From Brettanomyces bruxellensis (lineage: Eukaryota > Ascomycota > Pichiomycetes > Pichiales > Pichiaceae): a DNA stretch of 64,000 bases. Below, in pieces: positions 42,401 to 51,171 of this stretch. Each line of letters starts with the position of its first letter. The first letter of the stretch is position 1. The stretch covers positions 563,001 through 627,000 of the forward strand of contig NC_054690.1 in the NCBI RefSeq assembly GCF_011074885.1. Reading direction: 5' to 3'. The notes under the pieces were generated by a model. It was not told the DNA's origin and did not search any database. It worked only from the letters and a program-made list of their open reading frames with translations. The position numbers were made by a program, and so were the translations under genes.

Positions 42401-43060
42401 GCAAGCAGTTCGGTTTCACTCCAAAAGAGTACATCGAAAGTGGAGCACTCTCCTAATCACCATGACCAACAATCATCCTTCAACAATTTGATGGATAATG
42501 ATGACTTGGAGTATGGGTCAGAAGAATTCCTACAGGATAATTCTTCCTTTGCTGGACCTTTGTGCGATTTGTTTGTGACAATCTTCCAATTGGATAAATC
42601 ACGCGCTTGGATGGGTAGCTACACGATGATATTAATTCTGCAACAACTATTTGATTCCACTATAGAAAAAGTGATACGGTCAAATGTCGATGGATTTATT
42701 AAAAACGAATCAAATGTGTTTTCGATGCTGAGCAGTCTTCAGAATTCTCTATGGCCAGATAACCGTTTCAGGAAGCATTCCGAGCCACGCACAAAATTAG
42801 AAAAAGATAGTACAAGTAGGCATGCAAAATATTTGCTTGTCAATATAACGACGGACGTTTGCTCAAAACTATTTGGAAGCCAAACCTCAAGGCGTGCTGC
42901 TAATTTAATATTTAATTCATACCAAAATGAATTATTGAATAGACATTTAGTGCTCTCTATTTTCGATGAATTCATAAATCTATTATTTCCGGAAACCATG
43001 CCCACAGGTGCCATATTAAATAATATAGATGCTAATGGAGAAGGCGAAGATACCCAATAA
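39422..43060 (+). CDS. MDM1: Inter-organelle tether Mdm1 (sorting-nexin family)
   Basis: Mdm1 bridges ER and vacuole at nucleus-vacuole junctions and shapes lipid metabolism. The 1212-residue protein starts with a short cytosolic tail and two closely spaced membrane segments (about 18-56). A PXA domain follows (about 110-290, with LIRDFVDGWFSHISKNDQTF), then a helical RGS-like region (about 430-540). A disordered acidic stretch (about 580-740) and a coiled coil (about 755-830) lead to a PX domain (about 836-947, ARRFSQFYKLHKYL). A C-terminal nexin domain ends the protein (about 1041-1190). The order matches Mdm1/SNX13-type proteins. Its stop lies only 15 bp from the stop of the converging RRN9 gene. 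Confidence 0.93.
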   Translation: MARIISWKQSKSCGAGKVLILVLSIQFAYWTLTSHFLGAFVLLLTEALIIIWVIQKLDTSTYYGRKRHDIKNSFRPFAFTLEESWQEEVDIIKSGAKVKDDLQIYPENFPINDTLNNIITLIIRDFVDGWFSHISKNDQTFTNLIRDQFAGITQNLIRRLADVDFTKFVVTTVIPKINGHLECYQLAREIVRNKKNVLETVSINQAIFLNYKGPLHPAIRVGSHDQDMEIRKYLITRIETILPLLVDKKEVSSPPVAILLREILGNFVLFPVVSMLSDPDFYNQKMVDKLLGVMKDRNDVKRFKTILDRHSLYGSSALQMVSRSKDLQKVYLSLDSDSKRYEKIMVQIRTWKSPIMLKRYHRLVNLQLADLAKAIHVGALSLTTDHRVKEYSERLQSLHATIDILEKQINNQKDSSTERNYNDMSIDAMTASKIADLSVESVIHNSFRISFFMDFMEKRDRSGMVQLYLDVDSLRNPLEDFYIDQNKGEHDDEYLNDDMSQADDIREIFEHHFQNKLLGISQSDYDAVNDFVRTHPDNFQLYVGARKALFAIQSEVLHRMQTTDFPAFKQSDYFIQMIAAGTQIANADSGDLPETKRTLNGKEANGDPLALYDEERDIQNETSGPQISTNVVNAMEKALGEITKREKSPSAFNFPDDITNKSSINLDSSAERASTFMNNRSLNKEQRDSIFGTGDGDESSLFDDNVKKLSPETSITTTGDAGLLSNAIQMDSSLDSLSSSTDDLSTSEVRVAAPGDLDLADEIRTISSGIVRIKQQLQIIDSLLKKAELTRNASELNILRRSKASLDREIRLKELQKQQYTIQQGENSLYQRSKIRIQSYITSKDKDGKVFVLYIIEVQRLSKENSNLAVAGWMVARRFSQFYKLHKYLKVRYLEVANISFPKRKVVMKFQQTSLVQNRKADLQKYLRQLVSIQSVCSDRVFRDFLSSDVFTLDSERTKNGSGAKLYNKLWSQLLYLLPNDGQQDTAKKSKYQASSSVSLQKSTSKVEHSPNHHDQQSSFNNLMDNDDLEYGSEEFLQDNSSFAGPLCDLFVTIFQLDKSRAWMGSYTMILILQQLFDSTIEKVIRSNVDGFIKNESNVFSMLSSLQNSLWPDNRFRKHSEPRTKLEKDSTSRHAKYLLVNITTDVCSKLFGSQTSRRAANLIFNSYQNELLNRHLVLSIFDEFINLLFPETMPTGAILNNIDANGEGEDTQ

Positions 43061-43075
43061 AGTTTATAGTGTGGA

Positions 43076-44281
43076 TCATACCTGCTTTGCATCTTTATTT
43101 TTCCGATTCTCCTCTTTCATCTTGTCACGTTTTGTCCATATAGGAATGTCTTTATCTACCACCTCCTCAATATACTCATCAAATGCATCAAGCTTCCGCT
43201 TTTTCCCTTTAACTTCAGAGCGGATCACTTCTAGAGTTTCCTCTACATTATGCAGCAATGACAACGATTCACCAAACATCTTTAAGTGTCTAAACTTATG
43301 CCTGGAAATGTTTTTCGATCTGTAAAAATCTCTATCCATGTAAACTGAAAACAGTTTTCTTAAATGATCACGTTCACTCATTTTCTCCAAATTTACTGAA
43401 ACATCATGCCAATCGAGATTTGGATTCAACTCCGGTCCGAACATTCCTGTGTCATTAACTGCTTTCGCACGTATCTTCTGTCTTATTAAAAGTTTATCTA
43501 CAATATTATTAAGCTTGTCGGTTAGATGCGCTTTCAAGCTGCTTGGTAACTTGATGGGATATTCCAACGTTGGTCTAGCTACCAACTTCTGTCCTCCCGA
43601 CTTACCCAACTTCATATTATAATTGCGAATTTTACGGATAATCTTCCGTTCGTAGATAGTATCTATTACCTGATTGAGTGCCCTGCGGGGATCAACATGG
43701 TATCTAAACTTTTCCAGCATATGAGGAAATGGCGGTTTCATACCCGATTTGTTTTTAAGTGATGCAAATTTTGTATATCTTGATTTTGGTGGATAACCTA
43801 TATGATCGCCCTGTGGAGCTGGAACTATATCCGGTGGTAGTGGCCAGCCACAAAAACGGTAATCAGGGTAGAATGGGTTTTGTGTATGAAGAACGTAAAC
43901 AGCATAAAGATGGACCGCTAGATCGTCACGAAACTCATCATTTAGAAATTCCATAGTCTTAATGAAATTCGCATACTTATTTCGCACCAGATTTGATATC
44001 CTGATCCGTTTTCCTTCAATTTGCGTTTCAGAATCGCGTTCACTATCATTTTCGTACTTAGTCTCTTCTTGCGTTCCATGTAGAGATTGGTGATCTATCT
44101 CTTTGAAATTATGTAAAATTCCTGTGGGTTCTAATGTAGTTTGCGAACTCAAAGTGTCCTTTTTCTGAGATACCGTTGATGGGTCAATGGCATCTTGAAA
44201 AACCTCCTCGGAACTAGAGACAGAGCTGGAACGTGAACGAGCAATCGGAGCTGAACCATTATAATCGCTGGAAGCATCCAT
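43076..44281 (-). CDS. RRN9: RNA polymerase I upstream activating factor subunit Rrn9-like
   Basis: Rrn9 is a subunit of UAF, which binds the rDNA promoter and recruits the polymerase I machinery. From the ATG at 44281 the protein is 401 residues. The acidic, Ser-rich N-terminus is followed by a core at about 120-165 (DLAVHLYAVYVLHTQNPF, then FCGWPLPPDIVPAP). That core is the signature of the Rrn9 N-terminal domain as I remember it. The rest is basic and helical. The assignment rests on this one block, so it is probable rather than certain. The longer frame begins with GTG at 44293. SEC65 is divergent on the other side. Confidence 0.7.
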   Translation of the reverse strand: MDASSDYNGSAPIARSRSSSVSSSEEVFQDAIDPSTVSQKKDTLSSQTTLEPTGILHNFKEIDHQSLHGTQEETKYENDSERDSETQIEGKRIRISNLVRNKYANFIKTMEFLNDEFRDDLAVHLYAVYVLHTQNPFYPDYRFCGWPLPPDIVPAPQGDHIGYPPKSRYTKFASLKNKSGMKPPFPHMLEKFRYHVDPRRALNQVIDTIYERKIIRKIRNYNMKLGKSGGQKLVARPTLEYPIKLPSSLKAHLTDKLNNIVDKLLIRQKIRAKAVNDTGMFGPELNPNLDWHDVSVNLEKMSERDHLRKLFSVYMDRDFYRSKNISRHKFRHLKMFGESLSLLHNVEETLEVIRSEVKGKKRKLDAFDEYIEEVVDKDIPIWTKRDKMKEENRKNKDAKQV

Positions 44282-44606
44282 GACTCGCAACACTACTCTA
44301 AGGTTTTTGTATTTTCAAAGCCAGGAGGAAAACTTGTATATAATATTGACTACCCGACCAAACTCTGCTTACTTCTCAGAGCTTTGTGCCATATATCTCA
44401 TAGATAAAGTTACGGTGTAAGGTTTGTCGTACCTTTAAATTTTTATTTTATTTTGTTTTCAATTTAGTATTTCTATTTTTTTTTTTTTTTTTTGTTCGCG
44501 ACCTGTTCAAGTCGCTGGACATTAACATGTTAATCACACAAAACGTTTTCAAAAGGAAATAATACTCAGTTCATCAAGCATCAGGTGATAAGAAATAACA
44601 CAAAGT
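44282..44606. other. Divergent spacer between RRN9 and SEC65
   Basis: This 325-bp spacer holds both promoters, with an 18-base T run at 44476-44493. I see no further feature. Confidence 0.6.
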
Positions 44607-45455
44607 ATGCCAACACTTGAGGATATAACTGATGCAGAGGATGTGGATGATTTGGATTTAGATCTTGCAGAGTTTGATCCAGATCTCGTTACTCCAGTTG
44701 CTCCAAGACAGAGAGATGAAGTTGACACTAGGGAGAAAGAATTAGCCAAGAAAGAGGCGGAAAATAAGGAAAAGGGGATAGAACCAGAGCAACCACAACT
44801 TGCCAAACCGTCAGGGCCATTTATTGATCCATCTGTAGGTTCGTTTAATGCACCAGGAAGTGAAACAAATCCGGATCTTCCAAAAGTTCTGACCCACCTT
44901 TCAGATGAGGAAAAGAAGCAGCTTGCCACCATGCAACTATTGTACCCATGCTATTTTGATGCAAACAGATCGGTGAAAGAGGGAAGAAGAGCGCCAATAG
45001 AAAAATGCATTGAGAATCCTCTAGGAAAGACGGTGCTTGATGCATGCAAAGAGTTAGGGCTTCCATCTATGCTAGAGACAGATAAATCACATCCACAAGA
45101 CTTTGGAAATCCAGGCAGAGTGAGGGTAGCCTTAAAATATAAGGGAAAACCTACAACACCTAAGATTAAAAGCAAAAGACAACTTATCTACATGGTTGGA
45201 GAGTATATGGTGAAGCATCCAACAACTTTGGCATCCGTGAAACTGGTTCCAGGACCTCCGGAGCTAATGCAAGCCAACTATAAACCTATGGAGGTTCCAC
45301 AAGTGGCTGGCTTCAAGATGAATACCATTGTTCCACTTCATTCTCCTTTCACTATGAAGAATCCAGAGACGGCTGGTGCTTATTCAAAAATGCACACACC
45401 AGAAGATACGCAGCCTAAGAAGATGAAGCCTAAGTTTAAGAGAATCCGTGTGTAG
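44607..45455 (+). CDS. SEC65: Signal recognition particle subunit Sec65 (SRP19)
   Basis: Sec65 binds SRP RNA and lets Srp54 join, so that ribosomes with signal sequences are delivered to the ER. The 282-residue protein has an acidic N-terminus (about 1-90). An SRP19 domain follows (about 105-215, LYPCYFDANRSVKEGRRAP, then FGNPGRVRVALK). The C-terminus is basic (KKMKPKFKRIRV). The length is close to the yeast protein (273 residues) and longer than human SRP19, as is usual in yeasts. The start is an ATG at 44607. Confidence 0.95.
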   Translation: MPTLEDITDAEDVDDLDLDLAEFDPDLVTPVAPRQRDEVDTREKELAKKEAENKEKGIEPEQPQLAKPSGPFIDPSVGSFNAPGSETNPDLPKVLTHLSDEEKKQLATMQLLYPCYFDANRSVKEGRRAPIEKCIENPLGKTVLDACKELGLPSMLETDKSHPQDFGNPGRVRVALKYKGKPTTPKIKSKRQLIYMVGEYMVKHPTTLASVKLVPGPPELMQANYKPMEVPQVAGFKMNTIVPLHSPFTMKNPETAGAYSKMHTPEDTQPKKMKPKFKRIRV

Positions 45456-45644
45456 ATGGAGCGAAATGCATGTTTAACTTGATGATCAAATTGGTTGTAA
45501 CATTTGATTTCCTTTAGTCCGTATGGGTAACTATCTACCTACACATTACGATATTGCTTTTTCTAATATACGCAAAAGTCACTAAACTCATTGACAAAGT
45601 AGTAATTCGGTCCATTCATATTGTGCATAAAAAGATTGTGATGC

Positions 45645-46310
45645 TTAGGCAGATGGAACGTACTTGTCTCTGTAGTCCTGAATGTCACTAAGCTGTTTCT
45701 CGCTCAATTTCGAACGGAAACGCTCAACAATATCATCAAAGTTGACGATGGAAACAACCGGAACGCCGTGTCTTTCAGAAACAGCGTTTGTGGCGCTCTT
45801 TTCCGAGTCCTTTGTAGTTTCCATTCTATCTAAGGCAATCACACATGCCACGGCATTACCTCCCTCGCTTTTAATAATATCAAAGGCTTCGTTAATGGCG
45901 GTTCCAGCAGTCATCACATCATCGATAATGAACACTTTCTTACCCTTGAGAGCAGTACCAACAATCGATCCACCCTCACCATGATCCTTCTTCTCCTTCC
46001 TGTTGAAAGAATATCCAATGTCAGCATATTCTGCACCGCCTAACTGGTAAAGCTTGGTGACAGTGACAGAAGCAAGAGGAATACCCTTGTAAGCCGGTCC
46101 AAATAACACATCAAACTTCACACCCGAGTCAATAATGGCATGAGCGTATGCCGTACAAAGCTCGTCTAGATATCTGGCAGTGTTGAACTGTCCCATGTTG
46201 AAGAAGTATGGAGAGTGTCTACCAGACTTCAATGTGAACATGCCAAATTTTAGTGCCTGTGCCTCGACAGCACAGTCTAGAAATTGTTTTTTGTATGCGT
46301 TGTTTGACAT
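45645..46310 (-). CDS. URA5: Orotate phosphoribosyltransferase Ura5
   Basis: The enzyme converts orotate and PRPP to orotidine monophosphate in pyrimidine synthesis, in the cytosol. The 221-residue protein is close to family length. It shows the substrate segment LKSGRHSPYFFNMGQFN (about 27-43), Lys74 in FGPAYKGIP, the flexible catalytic loop FNRKEKKDHGEGG (about 102-114), and the PRPP motif VFIIDDVMTAGTA (about 126-138). It converges on SEC65 and diverges from the PML39 gene. The start is an ATG at 46310. Confidence 0.96.
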   Translation of the reverse strand: MSNNAYKKQFLDCAVEAQALKFGMFTLKSGRHSPYFFNMGQFNTARYLDELCTAYAHAIIDSGVKFDVLFGPAYKGIPLASVTVTKLYQLGGAEYADIGYSFNRKEKKDHGEGGSIVGTALKGKKVFIIDDVMTAGTAINEAFDIIKSEGGNAVACVIALDRMETTKDSEKSATNAVSERHGVPVVSIVNFDDIVERFRSKLSEKQLSDIQDYRDKYVPSA

Positions 46311-46671
46311 TTTTGCTATTATTCAGATGCTGGCTGCCCACAAAGTATGGCAAGGGTCCTGGAGGTATAGTTGTTAATGTAGATGAGAGATGGTTAGGTT
46401 GGGGAAAATTTTCATGATGGGTGAAAAAAAAATAGATAAAAGAAAAATAAAAATCGCGGGTTTGATCTTTTTCCGGATATCATCATGGGTCACCGTTTTC
46501 TGACGTTTTCTTATTTCCGATGCTTTCCTCGCCTTGGGTATCACCATATGAACAGATAGCAATAAAACAAACAGAAATATAGTTTATCGATAGTATACAT
46601 TTTGAACTTTAACCAAGTGTAAGTAACAGATAATTGTATTATCAAACTTCTCTCTTCATACAGTGCGAACT
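46311..46671. other. Divergent spacer between URA5 and the PML39-like gene
   Basis: A 361-bp AT-rich divergent promoter region. I see nothing further. Confidence 0.55.
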
Positions 46672-48174
46672 ATGGATACGCCCGTTACTCCAAGTACGGC
46701 AAATGCCATATTGAATATTTTGGCATCGATGCAGATTTCGTCGAATTCTGATGATGAGGATCAGTATGGAACACCGAATGGGTTTAATATGGGAATACGA
46801 AACCCGCATTACACCTCCTACAAGCAGATTCATAGCTCTAAACAGCACAACTGCAAACATCAACGGTTTCATCGGATGATAAACACAGCACCAAAGCTGG
46901 GTGTATCAAAAAGAAGGCTGTCGAATTCATCTGATTCTTCCAGCAGGAGTATTCCATCAGCTGGAGACCACGTGCGTACAGATTTGAACAATATGCTAAA
47001 CGTTGGAGGTCGATTGGTGAGCCGATTGAACAGTAATCCTCGTCTTCGAGAAGGAAATAAGCTCAAGAAATTGACCGCTGGAAAATTCAACAGTCGTAAC
47101 AGGGCATTCTTTGATCCATTTGACAGGGAGGCTCTTCTCAAACGAATAGGGACATTTAATATATTGAATTGGACAGTTCATGATCAGCGATTAATGCCTT
47201 TGGAATGTGCAGCTAACGGTTGGGCATGTCACAGGAAAAGAAGAAATGAACTACATTGTCAGGGATGTCATGCTACAATTCTTGTGAGGCTCACCGGGCC
47301 CCAGGATATGTTTAATCCTGCAAGGTCTAAAGCTTCTGGTGAAAACTCAAGCAAGATGTCACTTCTTAGTAATTTCCTGTTTGAAAGTGATATAGAAGAG
47401 GAAGAGGAGGAAGCGGAGTTTCGGGAGATGCTAGTAACGTCATATGTGAATAGATTGCACACAGAACACTATGCAGGCTGTATCTGGAAGCAAGAGAACT
47501 TAGATATGTCGCTCATTAAAAGGCAGTACTACATTCGGCTATCAGCGATGGATAGAGTCCTTCCTTTATTTTATGAAAATTTGAATGTCCTTGGACAGCA
47601 CCAGGACATGATTTTGAGTCTCAAAGAGTTCAAGAAGAGTGCTCTTTCACAAACAGCTTTGAATGCATTGCAGGAGTACACTAATCACAAATATAGCCCG
47701 TCCATTTCATTAATAGCACTTCTTGGCTGGGAATTGAGGCAGCAAAGATTTGGAGATAAAACTTTAGTTTTGCTCCTCTGCAGAAGTTGCACACGCAGGA
47801 TCTTGTTAGGGACAATATCAAACTCGTCACTTCTTTCGGACATTCGTAAACTTGGATCTTGCAATTATCCACCTCCGAAAGAGTTGACCGACGATGGGTC
47901 TAAAGTTTCGAAATCTTCATACGAAATTATCACAAGCACCGATCCACTGGATGAGTACGGTAACAATGTTGTAAATTTGGTGAAAGAGCATGAAAAATGG
48001 TGCTGTATAGTAGGCAGATACTCATCGAATGACTCAATTGGATACGAGACCATTCTAAATATGTTGCGAAGTAATTCGTTTTCGGCACAGGAGGAAGATA
48101 TGGATGACAGCTTGCAGCCGTGTGACTTGGATCGAAAGTTTAACGAAAGCATTGCAAAGATCAGAAGTATTTAA
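46672..48174 (+). CDS. PML39: C3HC zinc-finger protein, Pml39/Rsm1/ZC3HC1 family
   Basis: The family includes yeast Pml39, a nuclear-basket protein that helps retain unspliced mRNA, and human ZC3HC1. From the ATG at 46672 the protein is 500 residues. A Ser-rich N-terminus (1-150) leads to the zinc-binding unit at about 164-208 (LECAANGWACHRKRRNELHCQGC). A second part at about 262-273 holds H-x3-C in HTEHYAGCIW. A second, weaker helical zinc-finger-like region follows at about 330-400. S. cerevisiae Pml39 is shorter (about 334 residues), so the match is by domain. The longest frame starts at GTG (46663), three codons upstream. Confidence 0.75.
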   Translation: MDTPVTPSTANAILNILASMQISSNSDDEDQYGTPNGFNMGIRNPHYTSYKQIHSSKQHNCKHQRFHRMINTAPKLGVSKRRLSNSSDSSSRSIPSAGDHVRTDLNNMLNVGGRLVSRLNSNPRLREGNKLKKLTAGKFNSRNRAFFDPFDREALLKRIGTFNILNWTVHDQRLMPLECAANGWACHRKRRNELHCQGCHATILVRLTGPQDMFNPARSKASGENSSKMSLLSNFLFESDIEEEEEEAEFREMLVTSYVNRLHTEHYAGCIWKQENLDMSLIKRQYYIRLSAMDRVLPLFYENLNVLGQHQDMILSLKEFKKSALSQTALNALQEYTNHKYSPSISLIALLGWELRQQRFGDKTLVLLLCRSCTRRILLGTISNSSLLSDIRKLGSCNYPPPKELTDDGSKVSKSSYEIITSTDPLDEYGNNVVNLVKEHEKWCCIVGRYSSNDSIGYETILNMLRSNSFSAQEEDMDDSLQPCDLDRKFNESIAKIRSI

Positions 48175-48431
48175 GTGTACACAGGCACGATTACGCAATT
48201 TTTCAAATGAAAAGATAAATATCGCAAGGCACGAACGCGACGGCTCGGCTGCCATTTAAATAAGATAACACTGACGTAGAGAGTGACAATATAAATAGAT
48301 ATATAGTAAAAAAAGAGATAACAAGGCCATTAGTAGGCACAATTTGTTTTCGTTCTTGCTCAAACGATAGCACAGAAGCAATTCCTGTATGATGAATGCA
48401 CATATCAGCTGAAAGAAATGGACTGACGTAT

Positions 48432-49604
48432 TCAAACAGTCTTCTGGTAGACATCCTCAGGCTTGATTAAAGTACCGAAAACCCAGTCCCAGAAAGTGCT
48501 GGTGACACCAAAGGCAAGCTTGTAGTTCTTGTAGTGGTGTTCCAAATGACTGGTCTTGATTGTCTTGAAGCACTTTGGAAGTTTAGCGTGATGAAGAGCA
48601 TAGTGTGTCATATCGTACAAAATGTAGCCCAAGAATCCACCGGCAAAAGCACAGCAAGCAACGTAGTATGGGAAAACTGCAAACACAAGTTTGTAGAAAG
48701 GAGTGCAGAGAACTACGAATAATGCAGGAGGCATCACTAACCTCATTCTGTCCATTGGGAGGAAGTGATGCACACCGTGCATTAAGAAGTGAAGAGTGAA
48801 TGCGTACTGGTTGTCTGGAAGATACGTGTCAAGATGGAACAAGAATCTGTGCATGCAGTACTCAATTAGAGTCCATACGAACAATCCCAAAAGCCATAAT
48901 GGGATGGACACAATTGGACTCAAGTGGGTGACACCCTGGTAGAAGATATAGAAGTTAACAGGAAGCCACAAAGTAGGAATAATCCACCATGGAGTGAGAG
49001 AGATTGGCTCCAAGAAGTTTCCAAAGATCTGTGCTGATCCCTTTCCGTAATGTCTAGGTCTGTGGATCTGGTCCAAGTAGAAGGCCTTTGTCCAGTGTGC
49101 TCTTAAAACTTGCATTAAAAGTGGCTTATCCAAGTCCAAAAACTTGTACTTCTTGAAATCCTGCTCGGCATCTGTCTTCAAGTGGACGAGATCGTCTGGA
49201 ATCTCGCCGAAGTCTGTCAGATCGACCGTCTTCATTCCAGTTGAATCAATTGGAACGGAATCGTAACGCTCAGCTGAAGTATCCTCTGGAGAAACGTGCA
49301 TACCTTTATGTCTGGCAAGCAACTCAGACTCCTCTTCGGCTGTTGCTAGGTATCCCACCTGCATGCCATCATCAAGCATCTCATATGCACTCTCTGAGTG
49401 CACGTGACTGTCTGGATCAGCAAGAGCCTTAGTAATATCCTTACCAGCATGTTCGAGAATCACTTCAGGTCCACCTGGATGCTCGTCCAAAAACGATGTT
49501 ATGTCATAGACTTTTCTGTTGTATAAAGACACCCAGCACGACTTTTCCGTGGCGTGAGCTGAGAGCTCTTTTTTCGAGATTAAAGGAAGATTTCTACCGG
49601 CCAT
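48432..49604 (-). CDS. SCS7: Sphingolipid fatty-acid alpha-hydroxylase Scs7
   Basis: Scs7 hydroxylates carbon 2 of the very-long-chain fatty acid of ceramide in the ER. From the ATG at 49604 the protein is 390 residues, against about 384 in S. cerevisiae. A cytochrome b5 domain (about 10-85) has the heme-binding segment EHPGGPEVILEHAG. The membrane part (about 225-330) and the His boxes HRFLFH, HGVHH, HYALHH and HLEHH form the di-iron site of the fatty-acid hydroxylase family. The longer frame starts with GTG at 49745 and adds a Cys/Arg-rich segment not seen in the family. Confidence 0.95.
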   Translation of the reverse strand: MAGRNLPLISKKELSAHATEKSCWVSLYNRKVYDITSFLDEHPGGPEVILEHAGKDITKALADPDSHVHSESAYEMLDDGMQVGYLATAEEESELLARHKGMHVSPEDTSAERYDSVPIDSTGMKTVDLTDFGEIPDDLVHLKTDAEQDFKKYKFLDLDKPLLMQVLRAHWTKAFYLDQIHRPRHYGKGSAQIFGNFLEPISLTPWWIIPTLWLPVNFYIFYQGVTHLSPIVSIPLWLLGLFVWTLIEYCMHRFLFHLDTYLPDNQYAFTLHFLMHGVHHFLPMDRMRLVMPPALFVVLCTPFYKLVFAVFPYYVACCAFAGGFLGYILYDMTHYALHHAKLPKCFKTIKTSHLEHHYKNYKLAFGVTSTFWDWVFGTLIKPEDVYQKTV

Positions 49605-51171
49605 AATGATTGATGGGTAAAATTGGGAAAGCGCGAATCTATCTCGATGCCTAGCAATATTTGAAATCCCTGAAGTTGTAATGAGATTGCAACGACGATT
49701 ACAATTACACACGCCGGAATACAAGAAATTTCTGCCAAGTCCCACAGTCTTACTAAGTTTTCATCTCGACTATTTATACTATCCGGAAGGAAAAATCTCG
49801 GAACTATGAATCGTCTTATTTTTTTTCTTAACGCGGATTATAACAATGGTTTAAAAAACACGTTAGAGCCAATCAAACAATATTAAGGTTAAAGCGAACG
49901 TAAGCAGCGAAAACAAGAAAAAAAAAAGTTTGTTATCACAAATTTATGCGCCCTTATTTTCTGAGGGTCTACACTTTAAAAGAAATCGATATATCACTAA
50001 CAACTCACAATGAAATCGGAAATGCTTGTAGTAAATATTTCAGAGTACGGTTCCACACTACTATACTAGCCAATATTAGTGTTCTTTTAAAAAGCATTAG
50101 TTAATTCTTTTATTTGTTCACCACTATCTATTTCATCAAGCGAATATGTCAGACTGCGGTCAAAACTTTATGCGTCGCATGAATTAAAAAGAAAATTTTT
50201 TTGGTGTGTGTAGGGGCAATAATCTGATCGTTTGCATCGTATAGTGCGAAATTAACCACCAAATACAGTAGTCTTGAATCCCGAATGTTACCGGTGTTAA
50301 GATAGAACATATTTATTATGCTTATTCCTTTATTTCCATGAGAAGAACGCTACTTTACGCATGATATTAATGATGCGGTCGGGAAATATTCGCAGATCCG
50401 ATGCTTAAAATACACTTTGTTTTATAAATTTTGTCAGATTTACTTTTAGTTCAGATGACTTTGACAGGTGCCAGTCGTTATTTTTCCACGATGAAAAAAA
50501 TAAAGAATGAAATAAATTATCAGAATCACGTAAAGCTCCCCTTGACAACATGCATACAAATAACACTTCTTAAGGAGCCATCCCTCCCCAATAAAAATAA
50601 GTAGATTTTTATTTTTGATGTAAAAAGGCTGAGCTATTATGAGTGAGACGACATCAACATTCTTAATTTCAATTTCCTCATGTTATTTAATTGTCCATGT
50701 ATTTCCAGCAGAGTTAGAAACACAAGCCTCGGTGAAAAGTGAGTGAGTGCTCTTAATTTTATTGTTTCATCTAATTTGCAAGTATTCTGCTATTAATCAG
50801 AGGCTCATAATAGATACTGTAGCTGTATAAGTTATGAGTTCATTTTTATGATTCTAGGCCACTCGTGAACTTTTATTTATTGTGCATATGTTATTTTAGT
50901 TGTCGCAAAGAAAAGTGGACTAACAATGTTGCTTTCATCTGCAGTTCATATAAACTGAATCGATATCTATGGAAATCCGTCTCATCACCTGGACTTCAAA
51001 AGGTCGAAAAAAGTCGCCCGGGCTACTTGAGAAGGGCTGAAAAAAAATAGCCAATTGGTTTCGAATGCAAAAAAAAATAAAAGATGCAAAAGTACTTAGC
51101 GGGCATTTGACTACCTTCAAACACCTCTAGGTAAGGACAAAATAAGAAACAAGTGTACGCCCAGTATAACA
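49605..51171. other. 1.6-kb divergent spacer between SCS7 and MAS2
   Basis: This is an AT-rich divergent promoter region without convincing open frames. The two overlapping frames at 50865-51120 on opposite strands look random. I see no tRNA, snRNA or other RNA gene. Confidence 0.5.

Noticed and set aside
46663..46671. GTG start for the PML39-like gene, and TTG/GTG starts for AIM10, IRE1, GPT2, RRN9, SCS7, PRP40 and the Q-rich gene
   Set aside because: Non-ATG starts are rare in yeast. In each case an in-frame ATG downstream gives a product that fits the family or has no contrary evidence.
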